Source of the DNA: Variovorax boronicumulans NBRC 103145
GTDB taxonomy: Bacteria; Pseudomonadota; Gammaproteobacteria; Burkholderiales; Burkholderiaceae_C
Direction of reading: 5' to 3'
DNA length: 64,000 bases
Assembly: GCF_001591345.1 (NCBI RefSeq)
Contig: NZ_BCUS01000024.1
Span: 1 to 64,000 of the forward strand
The position numbers and the translations under genes were made by a program. The notes below the pieces were generated by a model that did no database searches, was not told where the DNA came from, and saw only the letters and a program-made list of their open reading frames with translations. This document shows positions 52,406-61,700 of this stretch, one piece after another (the stretch's first letter is position 1; every line of letters begins with the position of its first letter).

Positions 52406-52500
52406 GGAAAGTTCGAACCTCAGTTGCAAATATCTCCGGCGATTATGTGTGCCTGCCTTCCACGCCTTGTCTTAATTCCCCAATTGGTTAAATTCGCGTC

Positions 52501-53157
52501 ATGAAGGCCCTCAAGGACTCTTTGCCCGAAACGCTCGAGCCGCGCTCGCGCGACGCCGACCGCTCGCAACTGGCCATCCTCGCGTCGGCGCGCGACGAGT
52601 TCGCCGCACGCGGCCTGGCCGGTGCGCGCATGGACAGCATCGCCGAGCGCGCAGGCCTGAACAAGCGCCTCATCTACTACTACTTCGGCAGCAAGGACGA
52701 CCTGTTCCTGGCCGTGCTGGAGCGCGTGTACGCCGACATCCGCGCCGCCGAGCAGCGCCTGCACCTGGACGAGATCGAGCCCGTCGAGGCGATCCGCCAG
52801 CTGGTGTCGTTCACCTGGCACTACTACCTGGAGCATCCCGAGTTCATCACGCTGCTCAATAGCGAGAACCTGCACGGCGCGGCGCACCTGAAGCGCTCCG
52901 ACCGCATCCAGGAGATGAACTCGCCGCTGGTGCAGCTGCTCGACACCGTGCTGGAGCGCGGCAAGAAGGACAACCTCTTTCGCGCCGGCGTCGACCCGGT
53001 GCAGCTGTACATCTCGATCGCCTCGCTGTGCTATTTCTACCTCTCGAACAACCACACGCTGTCGGCCATCTTCGGGCGTGACCTGCGTGCGCCCAAGGCG
53101 ATGGCGCAACGCCTCTCGCACATGACCGATCTCGTGCTGGGCTACGTCCTGCACTGA
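52501..53157 (+). CDS. TetR-family transcriptional regulator
   Basis: 218 residues. HTH at about 25-70: ILASARDEFAARGLAGARMD, SIAERAGLNKRLIYYYFGSK and DDLFLAVLERVYADI. The C-terminal ligand domain is all-helical (LVSFTWHYYLEHPEFITLLN). It lies between the ThDP enzyme (divergent) and the Bug receptor gene, and a terminator follows its stop. It probably represses the 53274-57692 cluster and perhaps the divergent gene. The 95-base divergent gap contains a CCAATTGG palindrome. Confidence 0.9.
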   Translation: MKALKDSLPETLEPRSRDADRSQLAILASARDEFAARGLAGARMDSIAERAGLNKRLIYYYFGSKDDLFLAVLERVYADIRAAEQRLHLDEIEPVEAIRQLVSFTWHYYLEHPEFITLLNSENLHGAAHLKRSDRIQEMNSPLVQLLDTVLERGKKDNLFRAGVDPVQLYISIASLCYFYLSNNHTLSAIFGRDLRAPKAMAQRLSHMTDLVLGYVLH

Positions 53158-53163
53158 GCCTTC

Positions 53164-53184
53164 GGGCGCTGCAGGCGCCCTTTT
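53164..53184 (+). terminator. Terminator of the TetR gene
   Basis: GGGCGC (53164-53169), loop TGCAG, GCGCCC (53175-53180) followed by TTTT. It starts 6 bases after the TetR stop. Confidence 0.75.
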
Positions 53185-53217
53185 CCACGCCCCCGGGTTT
53201 TCACCAAGCAGCGTCGG

Positions 53218-53272
53218 TTGACGCTGCGGCGCAGCCGTTCCTACAATTCACTAATTCACTCAATGGTGAATT
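53218..53272 (+). promoter_or_regulatory. Promoter and dyad operator in front of the Bug/Gfo-Idh cluster
   Basis: A -35 TTGACG (53218-53223) and -10 TACAAT (53242-53247) are separated by 18 bases. Directly downstream is a perfect dyad AATTCAC-N6-GTGAATT (53253-53272), and an extra AATTCAC half-site repeats at 53245-53251. The dyad covers the expected transcription start and ends just before ATG 53274. A repressor bound here would block transcription. The TetR protein encoded next door is the best candidate. Confidence 0.65.
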
Positions 53273-53273
53273 G

Positions 53274-54296
53274 ATGACTCAAGAACTGCGGCCCGACCGC
53301 GCGGAGACAACCTTGAAGCAACTTGCACGCACCACCCTCCTGGCCTCGCTGACCTGCCTGGCCGCCCTGCTGCCGGGTCTGGCGGCCGCGCAGAACGGCT
53401 ACCCCACCAAGCCGATCCGCGTGATCGTTCCGTTCGCCGCCGGCAGCACGACGGACATCATTGCCCGCGCCATCGCCGACAAGATGGGCACCAGCATGGG
53501 CCAGGCGCTGATCATCGAGAACCGCGGCGGCGCCAGCGGCACCATCGGCCAGCAGGCGGTGGCCACCGCCGCGCCCGACGGCTACACGGTGATGATCCAT
53601 TCGTCGTCGCACACGGTGAGCCCCTCGACCTTCGCCAAGCTGCCCTTCGACACGGTGCACGACTTCGCGGGCGTCACGCCGATCTCGTCGCTGCCCAACG
53701 CGCTCGTCATCTCGCCCAGCAAGAACATCAAGACCCTGCCGCAGCTGCTGGCCGCCGCGCGCGCCAAGCCCGGCAGCATGAACTTCGCCTCGGCCGGCCA
53801 GGGCAGCGCCACGCACCTGAACGCCGAGAAGTTCAAGATGGCCGCGAAGATCGATGCGACCAACATCCCGTTCAAGGGATCGGGTGAGGCCGTCACCGAG
53901 GTGCTCTCGGGCCGCGTCGACTACTACTTCTCGCCCATCGCGCCCGTCATCGGCCAGATCAAGGAAGGCCAGTTGCTCGCACTGGCCGTGGGCTCGCCCA
54001 AGCGCGCCGCCGCCCTGCCCGATGTGCCCACCACCACCGAAGCCGGCGTGCCCGGCTCCGAGTTCAACTTCTGGATCGGCATGATGGCGCCCGCCAAGAC
54101 GCCGCGCGACATCGTCAACCGCCTGCACGACGAGGTGGTCAAGGCCCTGGCCACGCCCGAGGTAAAGGAGCGTTTTCTCAAGCTGGGCGCCGACGCCTGG
54201 ACGCTCAAGCCCGAGCAGTTCGACGCCTACATCAAGGACGAGATCACCAGCAACGCGCAACTCGTGAAGGCCGCCGGCCTCGCGGTCCAGCAGTAA
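53274..54296 (+). CDS. Bug/TctC-family periplasmic solute-binding protein
   Basis: 340 residues from ATG 53274; a TTG at 53313 with GGAGA upstream would give a more typical signal peptide (KQLARTTLLASLTCLAALLP). Mature domain: IRVIVPFAAGSTTDIIARAI, IIENRGGASGTIGQQAVATA, KLPFDTVHDFAGVTPISSLP and NIPFKGSGEAVTEVLSGRVD. It binds a small, probably carboxylated or sugar-acid, ligand in the periplasm. It precedes three catabolic genes that probably act on that ligand. No transporter membrane subunits are in the window. Confidence 0.88.
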   Translation: MTQELRPDRAETTLKQLARTTLLASLTCLAALLPGLAAAQNGYPTKPIRVIVPFAAGSTTDIIARAIADKMGTSMGQALIIENRGGASGTIGQQAVATAAPDGYTVMIHSSSHTVSPSTFAKLPFDTVHDFAGVTPISSLPNALVISPSKNIKTLPQLLAAARAKPGSMNFASAGQGSATHLNAEKFKMAAKIDATNIPFKGSGEAVTEVLSGRVDYYFSPIAPVIGQIKEGQLLALAVGSPKRAAALPDVPTTTEAGVPGSEFNFWIGMMAPAKTPRDIVNRLHDEVVKALATPEVKERFLKLGADAWTLKPEQFDAYIKDEITSNAQLVKAAGLAVQQ

Positions 54297-54425
54297 CAGC
54301 AGACACACCGAGGTCTCGCACCGCGTCGTGCACGCGGGGCAGCCCGGCCTGCCCCGGCGTTGCCACGCGCCACGCCGATCGAAGCCCCTTTCTCTTTTCC
54401 CCTGCATCTCCCCAAGGAACCCACG

Positions 54426-55601
54426 ATGGCAATCCAACGTCTCGGAATCATCATGCACGGCGTCACCGGACGCATGGGCATGAACCAGCACCTGATCCGC
54501 TCCATCTGCGCCATCCGCGCCCAGGGCGGCGTGACGCTGTCCAACGGCGACAAGGTCATGCCCGACCCGATCCTCATCGGCCGCAACGCCGAGAAGATGG
54601 AAGCGCTCGCCAAGGCCCACAACATCCCGCGCTGGGGCACCGACCTCGACCAGGCGCTCGCGAACAAGGACGACACCGTCTTCTTCGACGCCGGCACCAC
54701 GCAGATGCGCCCCACGCTGCTGGCCAAGGCCATCCGCGCCGGCAAGCACGTGTACTGCGAGAAGCCGATCGCCACCAACCTCAACGAAGCCGTCGAGATC
54801 GCCCGCCTGGCCGACGAAGCCGGCAAGGCCACGGGCCTGAAGCACGGCGCGGTGCAGGACAAGCTCTTCCTGCCCGGCCTGCGCAAGCTCGACATGCTGC
54901 GCCGCGCGGGCTTCTTCGGCCGCATGCTCAGCGTGCGCCTGGAGTTCGGCTACTGGGTGTTCGAGGGCGACCTGCAGCCCATCCAGCGCCCGAGCTGGAA
55001 CTACCGCAAGGAAGACGGCGGCGGCATGATCCTGGACATGATGTGCCACTGGCGCTACGTGCTGGACAACCTGTTCGGCGAGGTGAAATCGGTGTCGTGC
55101 ATCGGTGCCACCCACATCCCCACGCGCTGGGACGAAGCCGGCAAGCCCTACGAGGCCACCGCCGACGACGCGGCCTACGCCACCTGCGAACTCACGGGCC
55201 ACAACGGCGAGCCGGTGATCGCGCAGCTCAACATGAGCTGGGCCACGCGCGTGCGCCGCGACGACCTCGTGACCTTCCACGTCGACGGCACCGACGGCTC
55301 GGCCGTGGCGGGCCTGTCGAGCTGCCGCGCCCAGTCGCGCGTGGCCACGCCGCGCCCGGTGTGGAACCCCGACGAGAAGCAGACGATGAACTTCTTCGAC
55401 CAGTGGCAGGAAATTCCGGACTCGCAGGCCTACGACAACGGTTTCAAGATCCAGTGGGAACACTTCATCCGCCACGTGGTGGAAGACGCGCCCTACAAGT
55501 GGACGCTGCCCGAAGGCGCCAAGGGCGTGCAGCTGGTCGAGGCCGCGCTCGCCTCGTGGCAGGAGCGCCGCTGGATCGACGTGCCCACGCTGAAGGTCTG
55601 A
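54426..55601 (+). CDS. Gfo/Idh/MocA-family oxidoreductase
   Basis: 391 residues from ATG 54426 with AAGGAA upstream. N-terminal Rossmann domain: RLGIIMHGVTGRMGMNQHLI with the nucleotide-binding glycines, KHVYCEKPIATNLNEAVEIA with the family EKP motif near 118. The C-terminal domain contains GGMILDMMCHWRYVLDNLFG with the D-x-x-x-H catalytic pair. It oxidises a hydroxyl of a sugar or cyclitol with NAD(P). First of three tightly linked enzyme genes. Substrate unknown. Confidence 0.9.
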   Translation: MAIQRLGIIMHGVTGRMGMNQHLIRSICAIRAQGGVTLSNGDKVMPDPILIGRNAEKMEALAKAHNIPRWGTDLDQALANKDDTVFFDAGTTQMRPTLLAKAIRAGKHVYCEKPIATNLNEAVEIARLADEAGKATGLKHGAVQDKLFLPGLRKLDMLRRAGFFGRMLSVRLEFGYWVFEGDLQPIQRPSWNYRKEDGGGMILDMMCHWRYVLDNLFGEVKSVSCIGATHIPTRWDEAGKPYEATADDAAYATCELTGHNGEPVIAQLNMSWATRVRRDDLVTFHVDGTDGSAVAGLSSCRAQSRVATPRPVWNPDEKQTMNFFDQWQEIPDSQAYDNGFKIQWEHFIRHVVEDAPYKWTLPEGAKGVQLVEAALASWQERRWIDVPTLKV

Positions 55602-55617
55602 AGAAGAAGACAAAGCC

Positions 55618-56805
55618 ATGGCACTGTCGCTGACCCTCCCCACCGCGAGCGGCGCGCTCGCGCCCTACGCCCTGCGCGGCACCGCGCCGGTGAAGCCCGA
55701 CGCGGGTGTCAAGTTCAACCGCATCGCCTACTCGGCCGCGCACGTCGTGGCCGACCCGCTCGCGGCCGTCGACCCGTGGCTGCAATGTGCGGTCGACTGG
55801 GACACCACCATCGCCTACCGCCGCCACCTGTTCTCCCTGGGCCTGGGCGTGGCCGAGGCGATGGACACCGCGCAGCGGGGCATGGGCCTCGACTGGCCCA
55901 CGTCGCTCGAACTGATCCGCCGCTCGCTCGACGCCGCGAAGGACATGCCCGGCGCGCTCGTCGCCTCGGGCTGCGGCACCGACCACCTCAACATCGACGA
56001 CGTGAAGAGCGTCGACGACGTGATCCGCGGCTACGAAGAACAGATGGCCGCCATCGAGGCGCTCGGCGGCAAGCTGATCGTGATGGCCAGCCGCGCACTG
56101 GCCCGCGTGGCCAAGAGCCCCGCGGACTACGAGCGCGTGTACGACCGCATCCTGAGCCAGGCGAAGCAACCCGTGGTGCTGCACTGGCTGGGCGACATGT
56201 TCGACCCGGCGCTCGCAGGCTACTGGGGCACGAAGGATGTCGACGCGGCGATGGACACCGCCGTGGGCATCATCGCGGCGCATCCAGAGAAGGTCGACGG
56301 CATCAAGATCTCGCTGCTCGACAAGGACAAGGAAATCGCGATGCGCCGCCGCCTGCCGAAGGGTGTGCGCATGTACACGGGCGACGACTTCAACTACGCC
56401 GAACTGATCGCCGGCGACGGCTTCGGCAGCGAGCCGACGCACGGCAAGAGCGATGCGCTGCTGGGCATCTTCGACGCCATCGCGCCGGCTGCGAGTGCCG
56501 CGCTCGGCGCACTGGCGCAAGGCAACAGCGAGAAGTTCCACGCGATCCTCGGCCCCACGGTGCCGCTGTCGCGCCACATCTTTGCGGCGCCCACGCGCTT
56601 CTACAAGACGGGCGTGGTGTTCATGGCCTGGCTCAACGGCCACCAGAAGCACTTCACGATGGTGGGTGGGCAGCAGAGCACGCGCTCGCTGCAGCACTTC
56701 GCCGAGCTCTTCCGTCTCGCGGATGCGGCCAACCTGCTGGAGCAGCCGGAACTCGCGGTGCGGCGCATGAAGACGCTGCTGGCGCTGCACGGCGTGGAAG
56801 GCTGA
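55618..56805 (+). CDS. DUF993 family protein, aldolase-like TIM barrel
   Basis: 395 residues. The family is recognised by FNRIAYSAAHVVADPLAAVD near 33, ASGCGTDHLNIDDVKSVDDV, and LHWLGDMFDPALAGYWGTKD near 190. HPEKVDGIKISLLDKDKEIA carries Lys230 in the GIK context of dihydrodipicolinate-synthase-type Schiff-base aldolases. That makes a class I aldolase or dehydratase mechanism likely, an inference. It starts 16 bases after the Gfo/Idh stop and overlaps the next gene by one base. DUF993 proteins have no established reaction that I know of. Confidence 0.8.
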   Translation: MALSLTLPTASGALAPYALRGTAPVKPDAGVKFNRIAYSAAHVVADPLAAVDPWLQCAVDWDTTIAYRRHLFSLGLGVAEAMDTAQRGMGLDWPTSLELIRRSLDAAKDMPGALVASGCGTDHLNIDDVKSVDDVIRGYEEQMAAIEALGGKLIVMASRALARVAKSPADYERVYDRILSQAKQPVVLHWLGDMFDPALAGYWGTKDVDAAMDTAVGIIAAHPEKVDGIKISLLDKDKEIAMRRRLPKGVRMYTGDDFNYAELIAGDGFGSEPTHGKSDALLGIFDAIAPAASAALGALAQGNSEKFHAILGPTVPLSRHIFAAPTRFYKTGVVFMAWLNGHQKHFTMVGGQQSTRSLQHFAELFRLADAANLLEQPELAVRRMKTLLALHGVEG

Positions 56806-57692
56806 TGGCGACCATGCGCGATTTCTCGCAGAACCACGACTGGCTGTCGATCAACACGGCGACCATCCGCAAGCAGTCGGGCGCCGAGGTGCCGCTGGAC
56901 CGCCTCATCGACCAGTGCGCCGAACGCGGCATCCGCGCCATCAGCCCATGGCGCGACCAGGTTGCGGCCGTCGGGCTCGACAAGGTGGCCAAGCAGTTGA
57001 AGGCGCACGGCATCGGCCTCTCGGGCTACTGCCGCGGCGGCTTCTTTCCCGCGCCCGACGCGGCCGGCCTGACGGCCGCGCTCGACGACAACCGCCGCGC
57101 CATCGACGAAGCGAAGACGCTGGACGCGCCCTGTCTTGTGCTCGTGGTCGGCGCCCTGCCCGGTGCGCTCGACGGCAAGGCGGCGTACAAGGACATCAGC
57201 CGCGCGCGCAATGAAGTGCGCGACGGCATCGCCGCATCGCTCGACTACGCGCGCGAGGTCGGCATGCCGCTGGCCATCGAGCCCCTGCACCCGATGCAAG
57301 CGGCCGACCGCGCCTGCATCAACACGCTCGAGCATGCGCTCGATCTGTGCGACGAACTCGATGCGGGCAAGACCGGCATGCTCGGCGTGGCGCTCGACAT
57401 CTACCACGTGTGGTGGGACCCGAAGCTGCAACAGCAGATCGCCCGCGCCGGCCGCGAACGGCTGCTGGCGTACCACGTCTGCGACTGGCTCACGCCGACG
57501 CGCGACCTGCTCTCCGATCGCGGGATGATGGGTGACGGCGTTGTCGAGCTGAAGAAGATCCGCGGCTGGGTCGAGGACGCGGGGTTTGCGGGGTTCAGCG
57601 AGGTCGAGATCTTTTCGAACCTGGACTGGTGGCAACGGACTGGGGCCGAGACGCTCGACGTCTGCATCGAACGACACCGCAGCGCGGTCTGA
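56805..57692 (+). CDS. Sugar phosphate isomerase/epimerase family protein (AP endonuclease 2-like TIM barrel)
   Basis: 295 residues; ATG 56805 overlaps the DUF993 stop (TGATG). Motifs: AERGIRAISPWRDQVAAVGL near 40, MPLAIEPLHPMQAADRACIN with the metal-binding Glu, GVALDIYHVWWDPKLQQQIA with Asp and His, and GFSEVEIFSNLDWWQR at the end. Family members isomerise or epimerise keto-sugars and inosose-type compounds using a divalent metal. Together with the preceding two genes it suggests oxidation, isomerisation and cleavage of a sugar-like molecule. Confidence 0.87.
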   Translation: MATMRDFSQNHDWLSINTATIRKQSGAEVPLDRLIDQCAERGIRAISPWRDQVAAVGLDKVAKQLKAHGIGLSGYCRGGFFPAPDAAGLTAALDDNRRAIDEAKTLDAPCLVLVVGALPGALDGKAAYKDISRARNEVRDGIAASLDYAREVGMPLAIEPLHPMQAADRACINTLEHALDLCDELDAGKTGMLGVALDIYHVWWDPKLQQQIARAGRERLLAYHVCDWLTPTRDLLSDRGMMGDGVVELKKIRGWVEDAGFAGFSEVEIFSNLDWWQRTGAETLDVCIERHRSAV

Positions 57693-57740
57693 TCGATCCG
57701 GCCGAAGCGAAAGGCAGCCGCTTGTGCTGCAATCCGCCCC

Positions 57741-58835
57741 ATGGCTGACCCCACCCTCGACGACCTGCGCCGCTACGCCGTCGCGCGCACCCTCTTCACG
57801 CCCACGACGCTGCCCGCCGCCATCCGCAAGCTCGGCTTCGTGCAGGCCGACCCGATCCGCGCGCCGGCGCGGGCGCAAGACCTCACGCTGCGCCATCGCG
57901 TGAAGGACTACCGCGCGGGCGATCTCGAAAGCCGCTACGCGCGGCTGGCGATCGAGGAAGACTGCCTCGTCAACTACGGCTTCCTGCCGCGCGAACACCT
58001 GGCGCTGATGCATCCGCGCGAGGCCAAGAAAGCCTGGGACGCCGACACGCGCCGCAAGGCCGCCGACGTGCTGGCCTATGTGCGCGAGCACGGCCCGGTG
58101 CATCCGCGCCAGGTCGAGCAGCACTTTGCGCATGGCCGCATCCAGAACTACTGGGGCGGCTCCAGCAACGCCACCACGCACCTGCTCGACGGCATGCACT
58201 ACCGCGGCCTGCTGCGCGTGGTGCGGCGCGACAGCGGCACACGGGTGTACGAAGCGGTGAGCCATCCGCCCGCCGACGACAGCCCCGCCGGGCGCGCGCA
58301 GCGTGCGGCGGCGCTCATCGAACTGGTGGTGCGCAAGTACGCGCCGCTGCCAGCCACGAGCCTGACCTACCTCGTGCGCCTGCTCGGCTACGGCGCACCG
58401 CACCTGGCTGCGCAGACGCAAGCGGCGTTGCGGCTGGCGCGCGAGGAACTGGCCAGTTGCCGCATCGACGGCACGACGTGGTACTGGCCCGCCGACGAGA
58501 ACCCCGCCTCGCGCCGCCATGCGCCCGACGACGCGGTGCGCCTGCTCGCGCCCTTCGACCCGGTGGTGTGGGACCGCCGCCGCTTCGAGCTGCTGTGGGG
58601 CTGGACGTACAAGTTCGAGGCCTACACGCCCGCGCCGAAACGGCAGTTCGGCTACTACGCGCTGCCGATGCTGTGGCACGACCGCGTGATCGGCTGGGCC
58701 AACGTGAGTGCGTCGGAAGGTCGGTTGCAGCCGGCCTTCGGCTACGCCGACGCGAAGAAGCCGCACGGCGCGGCCTTCCGTGCGGGCCTCGACGAAGAAC
58801 TGCACCGCATGACGCAGTTCCTCGCAGGCCGTTGA
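57741..58835 (+). CDS. YcaQ/AlkX-like winged-helix DNA glycosylase family protein
   Basis: 364 residues. The family signature FVQADPIRAPARAQDLTLRH near residue 33 includes the Q-x-D catalytic motif of AlkZ/AlkX-type glycosylases. CLVNYGFLPREHLALMHPRE, the winged-helix repeats (AYVREHGPVHPRQVEQHF) and the C-terminal RFELLWGWTYKFEAYTPAPK follow. Relatives unhook interstrand DNA crosslinks or remove bulky alkylated purines. It is a single gene downstream of the sugar cluster with 48 bases between, perhaps separately expressed. Confidence 0.85.
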   Translation: MADPTLDDLRRYAVARTLFTPTTLPAAIRKLGFVQADPIRAPARAQDLTLRHRVKDYRAGDLESRYARLAIEEDCLVNYGFLPREHLALMHPREAKKAWDADTRRKAADVLAYVREHGPVHPRQVEQHFAHGRIQNYWGGSSNATTHLLDGMHYRGLLRVVRRDSGTRVYEAVSHPPADDSPAGRAQRAAALIELVVRKYAPLPATSLTYLVRLLGYGAPHLAAQTQAALRLAREELASCRIDGTTWYWPADENPASRRHAPDDAVRLLAPFDPVVWDRRRFELLWGWTYKFEAYTPAPKRQFGYYALPMLWHDRVIGWANVSASEGRLQPAFGYADAKKPHGAAFRAGLDEELHRMTQFLAGR

Positions 58836-59149
58836 CGCCGCCTTTTATAATCGCCCGCCTCAGCCAGCCGCCCGCGCCCGCCGCGAGCCCGCCAGCCGTC
58901 TTCGAAGGAACGAAGACGCAGCAGCCCGAGCGACGACACATCCCGTCGTCGCCCCCGGCCACTGCCCCCACGACGCCGTAGACACACAACACCAGCCGGA
59001 TGCGCTTTCCTTTCGGAATGCGCCACGGCACGCGCTCGTTCGTTTCCGTTTTTTTCGATCGCACCCGAGAAGCCATGGCGCGCCTGACCGCGCCGCAGCC
59101 ACTCCCCCGCCCTAGACACGTCCGAAGCAGGACACAGGAGAAGCTGCAC
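58836..59149 (+). promoter_or_regulatory. Leader region of the TonB-dependent receptor with a -10 element
   Basis: 314 bases without a gene. TATAAT at 58846-58851 is a perfect -10 hexamer; no matching -35 at the right distance (a TTGACG at 58832 is too near). The transcript leader would be near 290 bases, which is long. I see no clear Fur box or hairpin with U-tract. The ribosome site ACAGGAGAAG lies just before ATG 59150. Confidence 0.4.
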
Positions 59150-61330
59150 ATGACACTCAAGAATCGCCGCCCCGGAACGCCGCGCACGCGGCGGGGCTAT
59201 GCCACGCTCGCGGTCACCGCCGTGGCGCTCGCCGCCAGCGCACATGCCCACGCGCAAGAAACCGCCGCTGCCGAAACGCGGCAGGCGCTGCCCACCGTCA
59301 CCGTCTCGGGCGATGCCGGCGAGACCGCCACCGGCCCCGTGACGGGCTTCGTCGCCAGGCGCGGCAGCACCGCCACCAAGACCGACACGCCGCTGATCGA
59401 GACGCCGCAGGCCATCTCGGTCGTCACGCGTGACCAGATCGAAGCCCAGGGCGCGCTCACCCTGCGCGAGACCACCAACTACACGGCCGGCGTGGTGTCG
59501 AGCTACTTCGACAGCCGCGTGGATTCGTTCAAGGCCCGCGGCGGCGACGCCGTGCAGTACCTCGACGGCCTGCAACGCACCTACGGCACCTACAACGCCA
59601 GCCGGCCCGACCCGTACATGCTCGAACGCGTCGAGCTGCTGCGCGGCCCTTCGTCGGTGCTCTACGGCCAGGGCGGCATCGGCGGCGTGCTCAACCTCGT
59701 GTCGAAGCGTCCGCAGGCCGAGACGCAGCGCGAGGTGCAGCTGCAGCTGGGCAACAACGCGCGCAAGCAGATCGCCGCCGATTTCACCGGCTCGCTCGAT
59801 CCCGAGAGCAAGTGGATGTACCGCCTCGTGGCCGTGAACCGCGACAGCGGTACGCAGGTCGACCACGTGTCGGACGACCGCATCGCGATCGCGCCCTCGC
59901 TCACCTGGCGCCCGAACGCCGACACCTCGCTCACGCTGCAGGCGTCCTACCAGAAGGACAAGAGCGGTTCGCTGATCGGCTTCTTCCCGTGGCAGGGCAC
60001 GCTGCTGCCCTCGCTGTACGGCCGCATCCCGACCTCGACCTTCACCGGCGAACCGGGCTTCGACCGCTTCGACACGCGCAGCACCTCGCTGGGCTACCTG
60101 TTCAGCCACCGCATCAACGACACCTGGACGGTGCGCCAGAACCTGCGCTCGACCGAGAGCAAGGTCTGGTACAACACCTCGTACACCAGCTTCACGGCCA
60201 ACCGCCTCACGGGCCGTCCGGCGCGCCCGGTGTTCAACGCCGACCAGCGCACCATCGAGCGCGACCTGAGCAGCGACATCAACGGCGGCAAGATGCTGCT
60301 GCTCGACAACCAGGCCGAGGCGCACTTCAGGACCGGCGAGGTCGAGCACACGCTGCTGCTGGGCGCCGACTTCCAGCGCAACACCACCTCCAAACTCTCG
60401 GGCCGCGGCCGTGCGGGCGCGCTCGACGTGTACGCGCCGGTGTACGGCAACTACACGGCCCCCACCAGCTACACGCGCGCACCCGAGGTGGTGCAGAAGC
60501 AGGCGGGCCTGTACGTGCAGGACCAGGTCAAGTACGGCCGCTGGATCGGCCTGCTGGGCCTGCGCCACGACAAGGCCACCACCGACACCGAAGGCCGCCC
60601 CTCCGCGGCGGCCGACGACAAGGCCACCACCAAGCGCGCCGGCCTGGTCTACCTGGCCGACGGCGGCTGGGCACCGTACCTGAGCTACGCCGAATCGTTC
60701 CTGCCGCTGGGCGGCGTCGACACATCGAACAACCCCTTCAAGCCGCAGCGCGGCAAGCAGTGGGAAGCCGGCGTGAAGTGGGAGCCCGCGGGCCAGCGCA
60801 CCTCGTTCCTGGCGGCCGTGTACGACCTGCGCGACACCAACCGCAAGACCACCGACCCGACCAACCCGCTCAACAGCGTGCAGCTCGGCGAAGTGCACGT
60901 GAAGGGCCTGGAGCTCGAGTACAAGGGCAGCATCGCGCGCGACTGGGACTGGATCGCCTCGTACGCCTACACCGACGCGCGCGTGTCGAAGAGCAACGGC
61001 TCCGACCTGGGCAAGCGCATCTCGGGCGTGCCCAAGCACACGGCCTCGGCCTGGGTGACCAAGCGCTTCTCGATCGGCGGCCTGCACGGCTTCTCGGCCG
61101 GCGGCGGCGTGCGCTACCTGGGCAAGTCGTACGACGGCATGGACAGCAACCCCGCGCCCGCGGTCACGCTGTTCGACGCGATGTTCGCGTGGGACAACGG
61201 CCCGCTGCGCCTGGCGCTCAACGTGGCCAACCTGACCGACAAGGTGCAGATCACCACCTGCCTGGCGCGCGGCGACTGCTTCTACGGCCAGCGCCGTACC
61301 CTGACCGCGAGCGCGACGTACCGCTTCTGA
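59150..61330 (+). CDS. TonB-dependent siderophore receptor
   Basis: 726 residues. Signal peptide 1-36 (YATLAVTAVALAASAHAHAQ). The plug domain is at about 70-215: TDTPLIETPQAISVVTRDQI, and RVELLRGPSSVLYGQGGIGG with the conserved LRGPSSVLYG. The beta-barrel fills the remainder and ends in an aromatic residue (SATYRF). The wording fits ferric hydroxamate/coprogen-type receptors (FhuE/FoxA branch). It has no extra N-terminal signalling domain, so it is not part of a FecIR surface-signalling set. Outer membrane. Confidence 0.92.
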   Translation: MTLKNRRPGTPRTRRGYATLAVTAVALAASAHAHAQETAAAETRQALPTVTVSGDAGETATGPVTGFVARRGSTATKTDTPLIETPQAISVVTRDQIEAQGALTLRETTNYTAGVVSSYFDSRVDSFKARGGDAVQYLDGLQRTYGTYNASRPDPYMLERVELLRGPSSVLYGQGGIGGVLNLVSKRPQAETQREVQLQLGNNARKQIAADFTGSLDPESKWMYRLVAVNRDSGTQVDHVSDDRIAIAPSLTWRPNADTSLTLQASYQKDKSGSLIGFFPWQGTLLPSLYGRIPTSTFTGEPGFDRFDTRSTSLGYLFSHRINDTWTVRQNLRSTESKVWYNTSYTSFTANRLTGRPARPVFNADQRTIERDLSSDINGGKMLLLDNQAEAHFRTGEVEHTLLLGADFQRNTTSKLSGRGRAGALDVYAPVYGNYTAPTSYTRAPEVVQKQAGLYVQDQVKYGRWIGLLGLRHDKATTDTEGRPSAAADDKATTKRAGLVYLADGGWAPYLSYAESFLPLGGVDTSNNPFKPQRGKQWEAGVKWEPAGQRTSFLAAVYDLRDTNRKTTDPTNPLNSVQLGEVHVKGLELEYKGSIARDWDWIASYAYTDARVSKSNGSDLGKRISGVPKHTASAWVTKRFSIGGLHGFSAGGGVRYLGKSYDGMDSNPAPAVTLFDAMFAWDNGPLRLALNVANLTDKVQITTCLARGDCFYGQRRTLTASATYRF

Positions 61331-61430
61331 AGAAAATCCCCGCGCGGGCGAAGGTCTGGCGCGCGGGTGACAACCCCGCGCTGCACGGGGCTTCTAGAAT
61401 CGCGCCGTCGTCCGGTTCGCCGGACGGCAA

Positions 61431-61585
61431 GCGTTCTCAGGGCGGGGTGCAATTCCCCACCGGCGGTGATGGCAACGAAAGTTGCACAAGCCCGCGAGCG
61501 CCTCGGACCTGCCACAGGTTCGAGGGTCAGCAGATTTCGGTGCGATTCCGAAGCCGACGGTCACAGTCCGGATGAAAGAGAGCGC
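61431..61585 (+). ncRNA. FMN riboswitch (RFN element)
   Basis: Conserved core visible in order: GGGCGGGGTGCAATTCCCCA (61440-61459), CCGGCGGTGAT, AGCCCGCGAGCG, CAGATTTCGGTGCGATTCCG, AAGCCGACGGTCACAGTCCG and GATGAAAGAGAG. P1 pairs GCGTTCTC (61431) with GAGAGCGC (61578-61585). Downstream, GCGGGCATGCCCGC (61591-61604) and a T-run at about 61619-61626 form a candidate expression platform. FMN binding should lower expression of the lumazine synthase gene that follows. Confidence 0.96.
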
Positions 61586-61700
61586 GAAATGCGGGCATGC
61601 CCGCGCGCCTTGCTTTGCTCTTTTTTGGCAGACCGGCGCGCGAGCGGGCCTGTGGTTTCGTGCGCCCTGATTCAGGAAACCTGCTTTCAAGAGGCACACC

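Noticed and set aside
58832-58851. Complete -35/-10 promoter TTGACG/TATAAT before the TonB receptor
   Set aside because: Only 8 bases separate the hexamers, far below the 16 to 18 needed; only the -10 is kept.
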